A stretch of 64,000 nt of DNA from Shinisaurus crocodilurus (GCA_021292165.1 CM037877.1:212970716-213034715), one strand, 5' to 3'; positions 1-12,596 are shown, counted from the stretch's first letter. Program-made: numbers and translations. The notes: a model not told the origin generated them from the sequence alone.

Positions 1-181
1 GCACCTGGACAGCAGGCTGAATAGGCACACAGGTCACCTGGGCACAGTCTTCCCCCGCTATTATGAGATGTATTGTATTTCGATTTAAATTATAGTAATT
101 ATTTCTAAATGTATGTCTATACATATAAATTAGCATGTGCAAATTCCATACAAATCCGCATCTTCTTTTGTCTTCTTTTTT
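1..181 (+). mobile_element. Partial DNA transposon cut by the window edge
   Basis: Closely matches 40370-40545, the 3' half of the element at 40192-40563, from the shared start GCACCTGGACAGCAG onward. The 5' half lies outside the window. Non-coding. Confidence 0.6.
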
Positions 182-889
182 GTGATGCATTCCTCTTTTT
201 GAGGATGCACAGTAGGATGCTATGTGTTACATTCCTAATGGAGCGAGTGCACAGAATCCTTCTTCTGCCGAAAGATCTTTCTTGCTGGAACAGGGCTCAT
301 TCATTCACTTCATTTATCTCACCTTGCCTACCAAGCAACCTATAAGGGATTTCCAGACCGTCTCCCAGTTTGGGTCACCTACTTAGCTTTAGAGCGGGAA
401 CTGCAGGAGTTGTCTTCTTACTGTTCTATAAATACTATGGATACAATGTAAAATAGTCTTGATAAGATTGCCAGACATTTCTGCTCATCTGTTTTCAGTT
501 TCTGGCACCTTGATACTGAATCTGCTTGCTTTAAGTCCCATTAAGATCACTATAAATTGAATTCAAGTAAGGACCACAATGGACCCAAAGTTTGGAGCTC
601 CGCAATTTTCCTTTCATAAAAACAGCCACAGAAAGAAGCAATTTGGAGTGGGGCTGAGGCACAGGGCGTGGGATTCCTTTCCCCCATGCTGTTGCCCCAG
701 TTGGGACCCACCCACCCCCAAAAGCTGCTATTATCTGCCGGAGGGGGATATTTGCAGGCTTACATTTTTGCAGCTGCTTTTACTAAAAAAAATTAATAAA
801 AAAAAAATTAGATTCAGCACGCCAAACATAGAGCCCCAGCGTAACATGCAGTTGGGTCCTAAGTATCATTAGAACTACATTTTAATCAT
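182..889. other. Intergenic, nothing recognised
   Basis: No coding region supported. Short open frames have no family resemblance. A poly-A-rich patch lies at about 785-810. Confidence 0.6.
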
Positions 890-1078
890 GGGCACCCCAA
901 TCCCATGCACGTTTACTCAGAGTAAGTCCCACTGTGATCAGTATGGCTTACTCCCAGGTAAATGTGCATTGGATTGTAGCCTGACAGTACAAGCCTATGC
1001 ACGTTCACTCAGAAGTAAGTCTCACTCACTAGGTTCAATGGGACTTACTCCCAGGTAAGTGCATGTAGGAATACAGTC
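890..1078. repeat. Two adjacent palindromic MITE-like repeats
   Basis: About 896-985 and 990-1075 each read as an imperfect palindrome around GACTTACTCCCAGG and its partner TTTACTCAGAAGTAAGTC. Partial relatives lie near 18001-18050 and 52780-52860. A small non-autonomous DNA element family; the superfamily was not determined. Confidence 0.55.
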
Positions 1079-1692
1079 TCAGCAAAAACTTATTTTAAAA
1101 AAACTAATACACATTTCAGGTGTGTGGCTTTTCTTTTCTTTTTTTTACAACATTCCTATAGAGATAATTCAAAATCACACTCACTCTCAAAACATTCCTT
1201 ATTTAGTATCCCTCTCTGACCCCTCCCCATACAGACGTCAAAGGTTATGTTTTCCATCTTGGCAATTTCCCCAACTTTATACAGCCAGTCTGTATCTTTT
1301 TGGTGGAGAAAGAGACTTCCAATGATAATTTCTCATCATACATTATGCTACAAAGAGCCGGCAAGATCTGGCATCTGGCAAGATACAAGAGCAGTTAAGT
1401 CAACCCCCAGAAAGTCAATATTTAGTGGTACAGAAAAAAAATTGATTGAATCTGATGAAAGTTTGGAGTGGTTTGAAAAGCTGCCTATTCAGATGGTTGA
1501 TTTTGTCTTTATAGTACAGTACCTACATTGTAGGTCCTACAATAAAGTAATTTTTACTTACCTTGTGATGAATATTTAATCTGAGTATATTTTCTAGACT
1601 TCGGTTTTGACAGTAGCATCACCTACTCAAACATCCAAGTGATGTTTACTCTAATGTTTTGGATAAATATTCAAATACTATATAGAGATAGA
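1079..1692. other. Intergenic, nothing recognised
   Basis: AT-rich sequence without recognisable gene or repeat; the short open frames are unremarkable. Confidence 0.55.
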
Positions 1693-1694
1693 TA

Positions 1695-2693
1695 CCGTAT
1701 ATACTCGAATACAAGTCGAGTTTTTCAGCACATTTTTTGTGCTGAAAAATGCCCCCCTCGACTTATAAGTGGGTCAGCGCTCCCCCAGGACCCCCGCTGC
1801 CACCGCCAGGCACCCCCCTCCACCCCCAGGACCCCTGCTGCCACCCCCAGGACCCCTGCTGCCACCCCCAGACACCCCACCCACACCCCCGTACCTGCAC
1901 CCGCCGCCGCCGAAGCCCCTCCCCCGTCGAAGCCACGCCGCGCCGCAGTCCCCCCATGCCACCCCCACGCTACCCCTAGACACCCCCCGTCACCGTACCT
2001 GCTCCCGCCGCCGTAGCCCCACTTCGGAAGGGGAGGGGCGCGAGCGATCCTCTTCCCGCCCGAACCTGCGCCTTTCGCGGCCGGCCGGCTGGCCGGCCGA
2101 GCTGGCTGTCTGGCTGGCGGGGGCCAGCTCGGAGCGCGGTGCCATCGCGCTGGGGGAGGGCGCACGGAGGCCCCCTCTCTGCCGCTCTCCACCAGACACC
2201 AGATCCAGGGGGGCGCCTGAAGTTTCCTTCCCCCCCGCCGGCGCCTCTCTCTCTATTTTTCTTCCGGCGGGGGGCGGCGTTTGCTTTCCTCCCTTCCGCC
2301 GGACGGTCCGCCCGGGCGCTGCTTGAGCGGAAGGGAGGAAGGGAGGAAGGCGCAGGTTCGGGCGGGAAGAGGATCGCTCGCGCCCCTCCCCTTCCGAAGT
2401 GGGGCTACGGCGGCGGGAGCAGGTACGGTGACGGGGGGTGTCTTGGGGGTGTCTGGGGGTAGCGTGGGGGTGGCATGGGGGGGCTGCGGCACGGCTTCGG
2501 CGGGGGAGGGGCTGCGGCAGCGGCGGGTGTAGGTACGGGGGTGGGGGGTGTCTGGGGGTGGCGGCGGGAGTCTCCCCTCGTACATTTCCCACCCTAGACT
2601 TATACTGGGGGGCAATAAGTTTTCCCAGTTTTGGGGGGTGAAATTAGGGGCCCCGACTTATGTTAGGGCCGACTTAAAGTCGAGTATATACGG
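1695..2693. mobile_element. 1-kb inverted-repeat DNA transposon (mariner-like ends)
   Basis: Ends CCGTATATACTCGA and TCGAGTATATACGG, flanked on both sides by TA (1693-1694 and 2694-2695), as expected for the Tc1/mariner type. Very long internal arms also pair: about 2000-2073 is the reverse complement of about 2345-2424. The interior is GC-rich with a degenerate CCCCCAGGACCC-type tandem repeat. Open frames on both strands are by-products of base composition; no transposase is present. Confidence 0.8.
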
Positions 2694-2695
2694 TA

Positions 2696-3054
2696 CTAAC
2701 TTATTTCAGTCCAGCCTTTCACAACCTTCTTCACACTGTGGCATCTTCTATAACTAGACTGCAAATAAATCAAGCTGCCTAGCCAAAAGAGGAAGCCACA
2801 AGTCTATCTTTATATATCTCAGCCACAACAGTCAGTAATTTAATGAAGTTCTTGATGAAAAAGAAGAGGAAGAACCTGTGGTCACATAATCAAAAGAGAA
2901 TTTCCCCTGCTCTCTGGGTTGTCAGCTTAGAGTTGTGCATCAGGGAATCAAACTGAACCTAAACCCATGAACTGATTCAGACAGGGGGCGATTCTGTAAA
3001 CTGGAAATTTTACAATTTCCAAAATTTCTCATGGCCAAAATAAACATTACTTTA
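2696..3054. other. Intergenic, nothing recognised
   Basis: No gene or repeat recognised. Confidence 0.5.
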
Positions 3055-3126
3055 GCATAGCTGGCTGGGGCATGCTGGGAGTTGCTGGCCTTTTTTCTGT
3101 CTAAACTAGCATAGGATTGCGCCTTA
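3055..3126. mobile_element. Truncated MITE of the TGTTTAGACAG family
   Basis: Shares the right half, with GGGAGTTG, TTTTCTGTCTAAAC and CATAGGATTGC, with the better copies at 4160-4270 and 9718-9822. The left half is degraded. Confidence 0.5.
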
Positions 3127-3159
3127 AATGTGTGTCCAGCAGCTAGGTCTTTTTTTTTT

Positions 3160-3800
3160 TTTTAATCTCACAAGGTCAGCTGGCTGAGTTGCCATATATC
3201 CCAGTTCTTGTGTAGTAAGTGGCTAATCTGCAGATATTGACACAATAGGGCTTTTTCAATTAAGCAGTCAGATACAATATACAGTCCAGAAGCAGAGTCA
3301 AGCAGAAGTCCAAGGTCAGTAGCACAGGGAGTCATTCACAAGGCAAGTTCCAGAAAACAAGGCACTGGAGCTGAAAGAATGATATTGTTCCAGCACTGGC
3401 TAGGCTAAAACTGAAGGCTTATATAGCCAGAGCTTCCTGAGCCCCACCTAGGGCTCAGCTGCAATGTGTTACCGGGCTTTTGGGGAAAGTCCTACTCGGG
3501 AAGAGTGCCTTGTTCCCAAGGAGTCCTCCTCTGTAATAGAGCATTTCTTCTCAGAGGAGCCCTATTGGCCTTCCTCTTGAGGCGATGATGCTCTGGGTTC
3601 TAGGTGGTCACCCAGCCTCTGCCTGAGAGGCAGAACTCCCCTCCTCCTATGGGGACAGACTAGCAGTGATCTCCCCTGGGGGCCCAGCCTGAGCCTCCCC
3701 CAATCTCCTGACATGGGTGGCTCCTCGGTGTTGTCTGTTTCTGGGAGCTCTAGCTCCTCCTCAAAGGAGGATTGATTCCTCCAGTGGGGGCATGACAGAA
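3160..3800 (-). mobile_element. Probable LTR fragment (retrotransposon)
   Basis: Read on the minus strand, it starts at about 3797 with TGTCATGCCCCC, has a TATA-like CTATATAAGCC near 3425 and runs into exon-like transcribed-leader sequence ending near 3160. This resembles a solo or 3' LTR of a Gypsy-type or endogenous element. No coding remnant, primer site or target duplication was confirmed. Confidence 0.4.
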
Positions 3801-4159
3801 GCCCCCAAGCTGGGCATTAAGGCAAGAGCTCTCTCCAGCTGTTTTACCCCAGCAATTGATATTCAGGGTAGTGCTAAGCATTACATATAAATAGTACAAT
3901 GAGATCTGCTGGCAAATGATGCTTTAAAAAGCAGTCTCTGGAACATGACATCTGTTTTGTGTAATTGCTGGTATAACCCAGTTAGCTCCATAGCTGGTTC
4001 ACACAATGCTTTTGTTGTCGATACAAGCAGTCCCAACCATTTCTGGCAATCATAGCTCCAGAGTTTATAGCCACGAATTACAAGAATCACTGCAGGCTGT
4101 GAACCCATTTGTTCACAGTTTCTCCTAATATTTCACTTGAGGACAATCAGTACTGCCTG
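3801..4159. other. Intergenic, nothing recognised
   Basis: Contains a 75-codon ATG-initiated open frame on the minus strand (4108-3881) with no recognisable family. Confidence 0.5.
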
Positions 4160-4270
4160 AGGGCACAATCCTATGCATGTTTAGACAGAAAAAATGCAGC
4201 ATGGCTGGCTGGAGAATGCTGGGAGTTGTAAGACTTTTTTTCTGTCTAAACATGCATAGGATTGCATCCT
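4160..4270. mobile_element. MITE of the TGTTTAGACAG family
   Basis: Palindromic element. The left end GGGCACAATCCTATGCATG pairs with the right end CATGCATAGGATTGC; the subterminal TGTTTAGACAGAAAAA is also inverted. It carries a central GGCTGG/GGGAGTTG core. Confidence 0.7.
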
Positions 4271-4700
4271 GAATGGCTTTGGGGGTGGTTGTTGTTTTTT
4301 AAGGTCTCTGCAGACTAGCCTTTACAAGATTTTTTTTAAAAAAATTACAAATGACTGAAGAGCAGCAATGGAAGGGAGAAGTCAGAAAGAATGCATGCTT
4401 CCTCCTTACAACTTGATTCAGGATATCCCCCTCCCCCAATTCAGTTGCCTGATTCAGCAGTACTGCAGCCAACAACTTGCAGTAAGAAGTATCAATGGCA
4501 TGCCAGTTCTGTGTGGCACAAAGAAGAATTTAGGACCTAAAATGAGTGATGTGGCCTTAAAACAAGGAAGAAGCAACGGCTGTGGCACTGGCAGAGTCAT
4601 ATGAACTTAGACTTACAGTTCCAAATAGAGATGTTGCTTGTACCTCCTGATTACCCCAAAATACATTTGGATTTATTTTTTTAGCGTTCATACTGATTAC
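4271..4700. other. Intergenic, nothing recognised
   Basis: No supported feature; the open frames are short and unremarkable. Confidence 0.5.
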
Positions 4701-5270
4701 ACTCAAAAAGCCAGGACTGAACGACTACATTTCCCCATGTCATTGGGGCTGATGTACACCACAGCTTCCCCAGCACTACCTACCACCCTCTCTAGATGAA
4801 GCATGACATCTACTGCCTTTGCACCAGGCCCAACAGAGTAAATCAGTCCGGTCCACAGATAAGCCGTCGTCGTTAGCACAGTCCAAGGTTGAAAGCCAAG
4901 AGATATATCCGAAACCAAAATAGAACAAAGCCGTGTAGGAGCAGGCTGAAGCGTGAAGCGTGGCCAGGGGTGTTCCGAAGTCAGGAGAGCATGAGTCTCG
5001 GTCCGGGGGCTGGCAGGAGTATCCGGCTACGGTCGAGTTGCAATGACAATTGCTTCCAGCGTCCGAAGTGTGCGTCCGAAGTCTTTTAAACAGGCACTGA
5101 TTAGCAAGGCAGCACAGCTGGGCCAGGCTGCAGTGTGTTTGGGGTGCCTGGCCCCACCCCAAACACACTCTGGCACAGCTGCCCCATGTCTTCCAAACGG
5201 AGGCACAACACTGAGACCCATCTCTCTGTGTTTCTAATTACCTACTGAATCGCCCACTGCTAGATGTCCC
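4701..5270 (-). mobile_element. Possible second LTR / leader fragment with a perfect hairpin
   Basis: GC-richer than its flanks. On the minus strand a TATA-like TTTAAAA is followed by CT-rich leader-type sequence, as in vertebrate Gypsy LTRs. A perfect 15-bp-arm hairpin (AGTGTGTTTGGGGTG and its complement) spans about 5132-5168. No gag or pol remnant found; the assignment is tentative. Confidence 0.3.
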
Positions 5271-5297
5271 CCACCCACAGAGGCCTCTCCTCGGTAG

Positions 5298-5642
5298 GGT
5301 GGCCACTTATGCGGCCCTAAAAAAAAGGACACATCTGCATGAAATGTGCATGTGCTCATTTTTTATCTATATATACAAATTTAGAAATAAAGACTGTAAT
5401 TTAAATAGAAATACAGTACATCTAACCCTAGTAGGGAGGACCCTGACCAGGTGAGCTGTGTGTGCCTGCGCTCAGTTTGCTCTCCAGGTGCTACTAACTG
5501 TTGATGGGCAACTTCAAACTCCCTGCTCTCCTTTCATATAGTTCTTTATCTTTAAACTAGACTTGGATTGGACACCTTTCCAAACAGAGGACACCTTCAA
5601 ACAGAGGGCTCTCTTCTGTAAAGTAGGACACATGGCCACCCA
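5298..5642 (-). mobile_element. Non-autonomous DNA transposon, GGGTGGCCAC family
   Basis: Starts AGGGTGGCCACTTA and ends CATGGCCACCC. The interior is the inverted relative of 40192-40563, including the shared TCTAAATTTGTATA-like and TTTAAATTA patches. Non-coding. Confidence 0.65.
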
Positions 5643-6724
5643 AATCCTCAACATGAAATTATATCAGTTCATACCCCAAGGAATGCCCCCCCAAAGACGG
5701 AATTATTTCCTTCCTCCTCAAAGTGATGACCTCCTTCCCTCAGACCTTCATTTTCTATGACAACAGAGGACCTATGACGCAGTAGTCAGCCACCTCTATC
5801 ATATCGCTAAAGGCCTAATCGACAAGGCTCTCTGCCGCTCTTAGCTCCTCCAGGTCAACTACATTTGCCTTAAAGGAATGAACTTGTTCCTTGAGATCCA
5901 GGAGCTCAGATAGTCCAGGAGGCAGATAGTCATACATGTAACACTCTGTGAAATACACTGTACAATAGCCCCCACATCCCTACTGGTTTTCAAACTTCAT
6001 AACTGTTTTCTGTTTATTGGGCTTATTTACTTGGAAAGCTGGGAACTGTAAGATTTTTTAAAGAGGGAGATTGACTGCCCTGGCCTCCTTACCTTGTTGC
6101 TAAATTCACACAGGTGCTTAACTCACCGAAGTACTTAACCATTTATTTTGTTGCATTGTCCCTGGGGCTGAGACATTTCACCAACTGGGGCTCTTCTTGT
6201 GCCTTTGTTTTCTTCTTCATTTTATCCCAGTTGGGTAAACATGTGTACCAGGTTCAAAGGTTGATTGTGAAATGTTATCAATCTATTATATTTGATAAGA
6301 CAAAGCCTAATTGTTTCTCTGGTACAGTTAATCACTGTTCAATGAATTGCTGAAACATTGCTGCCAAGAATAATATCAGCCATCTCACTCCAAATCTTTG
6401 CACCTTCATTCACCTTGGAAAGACAATCCTGAGCCAGACAAATGTGTGAACTGGCCCTTTATCTTATTTTGTAGTCTTGCTGCTTCCATCTTGACAGTAC
6501 TAATAAGTATAAAACAAATTATTTATGTGATGTGTATACCCATTTTTTATCAAATACATTTTTAAAAGACAGTGGATCTTTATGAATATTTGCACCTATA
6601 ATGCTCCAACACTGGCTATTACCATCTCCCAGAAGGAGGACATTTTCATCATAGGTGGTAGAAGGTAGGTACCCAACTTCACATCCTTCCTCGCTTAGTC
6701 CTCTGCCTTTTTTCATAATGTGCA
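5643..6724. other. Intergenic, nothing recognised
   Basis: About 1.1 kb with no supported gene or repeat. Confidence 0.5.
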
Positions 6725-8732
6725 TTAACTGAAGCACAGTTCAGTTTAACTACTACTGACCACCCAATCAAGGAGGAGGATGAAATGCAAATTCCCAATG
6801 TTTCAAGGAGGCATGATGTGGTAGTAATGGGGGACTTCAATTTCCCCGATATCTGTTGGGAGAGAAATTCTGCCAAACATGGCCCCTCCAAGAATTTCCT
6901 GACTTGTGTTGCTGATAACTTTCTCCTACAGAAAGTGGAGGAAGGAACTAGAGGATCAGCTATCCTTGACTTGATCGTAACTAACAGAGATGACTCAGTG
7001 GATAAAGTGGCAGTTATGGGAACTCTGGGGGAAAGTGACCATGTTATACTTGAGTTCTTGATTCTAAAGGAAGCAAAAGCTGAGTGTAGCCAAACGCATA
7101 CCCTGGATTTTAGGAAAGCCAATTTTAATAAACTCAAAATAATGATAAGTAAGGTCCCATGGCAAGCAACTCTAATGAGAATAGGAGTCCAAGATGGGTG
7201 GGAGTGTTTTAAAAAGGAAATTCTAAAGGCACAATTACAAACAATTCCAACAAGGAAAAAAGGTACAGGACAACAGAAGAAGCCAATGTGGCTTCACAAA
7301 AAACTTAGAAATGACCTGAAAACAAAAAAGGACACATACAGGAAGTGGAAGGAAGGCCAGGCTACAAGGGAAGAGTACAGGCAAGTAGCACAGAATTGCA
7401 GGGATGGTGTCAGGAAGACTATAGCTGAGAATGAGCTGAGGTTAACGAGAGATGCAAAAAGACACAAAAACGCTTTCTTCAGATACATGCATAGTAAAAG
7501 AAAGAGGAAAGAAATGGTGGTTCAAATATGCAATGAGGATGGCAAAATGATAACACATGACAAAGAAAAGGCAGAAATGTTCAATTCCTACTTTAGCTTG
7601 GTCTTCTCCCGAAAGAGAGTCTATGACCCACCCACCCCGGCAAACCTGAAGTACAAGCTGAAGGGGCAGGATTGCAGCTTGAGACTGATAGGCAAATGGT
7701 CTGGGTATTGCAGCGGGGTATCACAGGGCTCGGTCCTGGGCTCAGTGCTATTCAACATTTTTATTAATGAATGGATGAGAAGGTGCAGGGAATGCTTATC
7801 AAATTTGCAGATGACGCAAGATTGGGTGGAACAGCTAACACCCTGGAAGACAGAAACAAAATTCAAAGCAATCTCGATAGGCTGGAGCGCTGGGCCGAAA
7901 ACAACAGAATGAAATTTAATAGGAATAAATGCCAAGTGCTGCACCTAGGGAGAGGAAACCAAATGAACAGTTACAGGATGGGGGATACTTGGCTCAACAA
8001 TACTGCAAGCGAGAAGGATCTTGGAATTGTTGTAGATCACAAGCTGAATATGAGCCAGCAATGTGATGTGGCTGCAAAAAAGGCAAATGCTATTTTGGGC
8101 TGCATTAATAGAAGGATAGCTTCCAAACCGTGTGAAGTACTAGTTCCCCTCTACTCAGCATTGGTTAGGCCTCATCCTGAGTACTGCGTCCAGTTCTGGG
8201 CACCACACTTTAAGAAGGATGTAGATAAACTGGAGAGGGTTCAGAGGAGGGCAACAAAGATTATCAGGGGACTGGAAACAAGGCCCTATGAGGAGAGACT
8301 GAAGGAACTGGGCATGTTTAGCCTTCAGAAGAGAAGACTGAGAGGAGATATGATAGCACTCTTCAAGTACTTGAAAGGCTGTCACACAGAGGAGGGTCAG
8401 GATTATTTATTACATTTTTTATTTATTACATTTTTTAATCGCCCATCTGGCTGGTCACCTTCCTGACCATCCCAGAGTGCAGGATACGGAACAATGGGCT
8501 CAAGTTACAGGAGGCCAGATTCTAGCTGAACATCAGGAAAAACTTCTTGACTGTTAGAACAGTACAACAATGGAACCAACTACCATAGGAGGTAGTGGGC
8601 TCTCCCACACTGGAGGCATTCAAGATGTGGCTGGATAGCCATCTGTCAGGGATGCTTTAACTTGGATTCCTGCACTGAGCAGGGGGTTGGACCTGATGGC
8701 CCTTCCAACTCTACTATTCTATGATTCTATGA
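6725..8732 (+). mobile_element. CR1 LINE, 5'-truncated and internally deleted
   Basis: Non-LTR retrotransposon ORF2 remnant. From 6785 it encodes the C-terminal part of an APE endonuclease (GDFNFPDICW, then SAILDLIVTN, SDHVILEF) and the linker. Most of the reverse transcriptase is missing at about 7640. RT resumes with SGVSQGSVLG and the catalytic FADD (7804-7815), then the thumb (VQFWAPHFKKDVDKLERVQ). A frameshift lies near 7780 and a 50-60 bp foreign insert at about 8402-8457. The 3' UTR ends in ATTCTATG repeats at 8732, diagnostic of CR1. Dead element. Confidence 0.95.
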
Positions 8733-8828
8733 TGTATGACACCACCCTGCAGCAAGACACTTCAGTACATACTTTAACAGTGCAATTTTATGCCCACTTT
8801 CCTGGGACTCTCACTGAACTCAGTCTCT

Positions 8829-9042
8829 GGGTTCACATAACATGATAAGCTATGGTGGCTTATAAGCCATGTTTGTTCCAGAGTGGCTTGTTGTGTTGTC
8901 TAAACCCAGCAGTGTGGTTTGTTAACCACACACAGCCCACCCTGGCCGGGTTCAGACAATATGACAAGCCCCTCTGAAGCAAACATAGTTTATAATCCAC
9001 CATGGCTTATCATGTTGTGTGAACACAGACACAGACACTTAC
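8829..9042. mobile_element. Palindromic MITE
   Basis: The left end GGGTTCACATAACATGATAA pairs with the right-end TTATCATGTTGTGTGAAC, and further inverted pairs (AAGCCATGTTTG with AAACATAGTTTATAATCC) lie inside. Non-coding, superfamily uncertain. Confidence 0.6.
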
Positions 9043-9717
9043 CTCTGAGTAGATTGCGCTTTAACATAATTGGTGACACTTACCTCCCAATCACTCAATT
9101 AGCTTATTCCACTGCAAGTGTAGAACCATACTGCCATCATGTGGCTGTTGAAAAACACTGCACTGTCTAATAGTACCTGCCTATATAGATATACCTAGAA
9201 CTTTTTTGCTGGGGTGAAAATAATTTCAACTCTGAAATGTAGCCATTGTCCCCAATACACAGAGCCTTGGGCCTAATTCACATGTTACCATTTCATCATG
9301 AGTGGTGTTTCACTGTGGTCCTCAACTTTTATTATATTTTGATATCTCATGGCTGGCGTTGTGATGTTTTGAACTTTGATGTCCTCACTTTACATATTAG
9401 ATAGAACTTTTCTTTGATATCTGCTGAGCAAACCTTCCTAGCAGCTATTATCTGATTTAGAGTAACTAGACTGAAACTGGAGTGGGGGGTCGTCTTCTTA
9501 AGTTTGCAGTGCAGACACAAGGGATCTTCTAATTTTATTCCTAGCTTATCAAGGAAGTGGCTCCACTAAGCAGGAAATACTAGGGTATCTTTTTTCCATT
9601 TTCATTTAATGTTGCAGTTTCAATTTAAAAGTTATAAAGGGGAATGCTGAGGGACAAACTGTGGATGATACTAAACACGTTACTTGCAGTTTTGTGAATT
9701 GTTTTAAAAAATAAATT
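9043..9717. other. Intergenic, nothing recognised
   Basis: No supported gene or repeat. Confidence 0.5.
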
Positions 9718-9822
9718 AAGGCTGCAATCCTATGCATGTTTAGACAGAAAAAGGTCCTACAACTCCTAGCATTCCCCAGCCAGCAATTTTTCTGTCTAAA
9801 CATACATAGGATTGCACCCTTA
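9718..9822. mobile_element. MITE of the TGTTTAGACAG family
   Basis: Inverted terminal segments AAGGCTGCAATCCTATG and CATAGGATTGCACCCTT flank a short core with CTACAACTCCTAGCATTCC. It is one of the best-preserved copies in the window. Confidence 0.7.
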
Positions 9823-10116
9823 GTAGGTCAGGCAGGTCCTGATCATGATTGGGACCATGGCGTGTGGGGACCTTTCCTCTTGTACTACAGTTCTGATGAA
9901 AATCATGCCCTCCTGCAAAGCTGCTGTTTGGCAACAGAGGGATGCTTCCATTTTTAAAACTGACCTCATCTCAGGTACATTTTACATGATCACTTCATAT
10001 AGTGGATCTAGAAAGAGTTGATTTTTTCAGTGGATTTTTTTAAATTAAAGTTTTCAAACACTTTAAAGTTTTCAAACATTAACATAAAACATTGAACAAG
10101 GAAACAACAGCCTTTG

Positions 10117-10359
10117 TTTATTTATTTATTTATTATATTTATACCCTGCCTTTTTTCCCCACAAGGAACCCAAGGCGGCTTACATAATCCTCCTCCTCCT
10201 CTCCATTTTATCCTCACAACAACCCTGTGAGGTAGGTTAGGCTGAGAGGCAGTGACTGGCCCAAAGTCACCCAGTGAGTTTTCATGGCCGAGCGGGGACT
10301 AGAACCCGGATCTCCCGAGTCCCAGCCCAGCACTCTGACCACTACGCCACACTGGCTCT
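10117..10359 (-). mobile_element. tRNA-derived SINE (squamate type), copy 1
   Basis: Minus-strand copy. The head near 10359 carries pol III box A and box B equivalents as in the plus copy at 59037; the body ends in a (TTTA)n tail at the left. It resembles Sauria-type SINEs; the family name was not verified. Confidence 0.85.
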
Positions 10360-10689
10360 TTAAACCGCATAGTTATGTTTACATAGCTATGCAGCCATTT
10401 GAAAAGGGGTAAAAACATTAATAGAGAGAGGATAAGGTATTAGGAGCACAGGGCTTTTTAACTTAAAAGCAACCTAACCCCTCCTGGTTATGATACTTAC
10501 AGCTCAGCCCAAGCCAGGACATCTTTTCATAATGAACTTTGTGTAGTTGGATGTTATGTGGAAAACCGGTCTAGTGAATGCTCCAAGAGACACCCAGGAA
10601 GTGGTGAGTTAAAGGGCTTGTACATAGGACTGTTAGTGTCTCAGCCCATGTTTTTAGTCAGTCTGTGTTTGCTTTCTTTATTTGTTAAA

Positions 10690-11060
10690 CTATTTTTAAA
10701 GCACCCTTTATTTTTGCAGATATCAGGGCAGGTATACAAAATATGATTAAAAATGCAATAAAAACAATAGCACCACATCATCATAATCTCACCAAGGAAG
10801 TCAGCAAATAAAATAAACAGATCAAATCAGCCAATTAAACTGCCTGGGCAAACAAAAACTTTTAGAACTGGCAGTGAAAAGATTGCAATGTTGGCATCTT
10901 CCTCACCCCCATGGGGAGGTTATTCCAGAATCAGGGTGCCACAACAATGATGGCTCTTTCCCTGATTGGAGAAGCGCCTCCCCTTAAAGCATGGAAAGGC
11001 TGATAAAGAAAGAGATGCTCCTGTAGATTTTAGCTGTACTGCTATTGGTTGAAACACTGG
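10690..11060 (-). mobile_element. Old L2-like LINE 3' fragment
   Basis: Diverged relative of 23548-24060: A-rich tail side at the left, then the element body read on the minus strand (GGTTATTCCAGAATCAGGGTG block near 10920-10945). No open frame survives. Confidence 0.4.
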
Positions 11061-12596
11061 TGAGACCACAGATGCCACATCCTAAACTCAGGCCAGATTG
11101 ATTTGTTGACATCTGAGCACAATTACAGTTTTTCAGGTGGATAAGGAACTTCACAAGCTCAAAGAGTTATGTGTATTGTCCTGCAATCTCAACACATATT
11201 GTAGCATTAACATGTGGCACATCTTTTCTTGCTTAGTCAATTGTAACCGGGGGGGGGGGGGAACCCAGCCTCTCTTCAAGTCAGGATAAGTGTTTGCCTG
11301 GTAACTGAATGGCTTACCATTTCTCCAGCTATTTATACTGTAGATGATACTGATGGGATTGCATTAAATGCAGATAAAATGGGCATCCATGAGGGTTAAA
11401 ACTATCAGTGCAGAAAATGTCTTAAATATCATGGTCTTCATAAAGCACTTACACTGGGATTTTCTAAAGCATTTCATTACCCTTCTAAACTGCTTAAGGA
11501 AACAATATTTCCTTGGCAGCTCAGCAACAAATATGGATGAAATATTTTTTCTAGAACCCAATACATGTTCTTATTCTGCCCAGTTGTGCCACCATGTTCT
11601 TATTCTGTCCATTTCCACCACAGTGTTCTTGTTCTGTCCATTTCCACCACAAAGAGTTACTCTAGTGAATCCCTAACTCAGGGATGTTTTGTTTCATTTT
11701 ACTGGTTTCTAAAAAAAAAAAAAAAATCTCCACCAGGTGGACCTCTAACTGTGATGCCATTTAAACTTAAAGTAAATTTTCTCACAGCTACATGGTAGGT
11801 GCTTATCCATGAGCAGCTAACACATGGACTAGTCCTGATTGCACAGGTCTTTCCTATAGAACTAGCACTACACTGGGAGGACAGATGCTGATGCTATAGA
11901 AAACATCCACATTACTGGTCCCCTGCACACAGCAGCCCCGAACTGTTCTCCTAGTTGTTCAGGAGATAGTCAAATGGATAAGTGGCTTCCATGCAGCTGG
12001 GAAAACATCTAAAGGGCACCATAGAAATGGCTCTCTTTACCTGTTGTGGAACTATATGGTATGGAGAATTCCATGTTCACTTCTTTAAAATATACGTATG
12101 CGATATCTTTTTAACTGAGCATATTTTCAAAAGTCAGCATGATCCTAATAGCTGGGCTCTGGAAGCTAGACTGTGACTGTAACAAATCGCTGTGGATAAC
12201 ATACAGAGGGCAGCATTTCACACATACTTGTTGTCTGGACAGCCATGTGGGTTAAAGAAAATAAGATCAAGTAATTGGATATCCTTTCCTTTGAATTAGG
12301 AAAGGATCAGAGCTGCTGAGAGCTAACCATGCAAACTGTCATCAAACTCGTTTGACAAGCAGAGTCATCTTGTTCTACTGGGGGGGGGGGGGGGGGGATG
12401 ATCTGCAATGAAGTGGCAAAGACCATTAAGGTGGGGCCAGATTGTCCTTGCAGCAGGCACTGTGAGAAGACATTTAGAAATCCAGTGACATGACATCAGA
12501 ACCATTGACATAAAGAAACCCTGTCACTGCGGTATCTTTCATATGATTAGTTGGAATGCAACACAAGTAAAGGTGAGCTAAAATTACACAGTTGTC
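11061..12596. other. Intergenic with small simple repeats
   Basis: Poly-G tracts at about 11249-11262 and 12380-12398. A short tandem duplication of TTCTGTCCATTTCCACCAC lies at about 11590-11650. No gene recognised. Confidence 0.55.

Noticed and set aside
1725..2615. Several 70-200 codon frames on both strands
   Set aside because: GC-rich tandem repeats inside an inverted-repeat transposon; Pro/Gly/Arg-rich in every frame, so composition artefacts.
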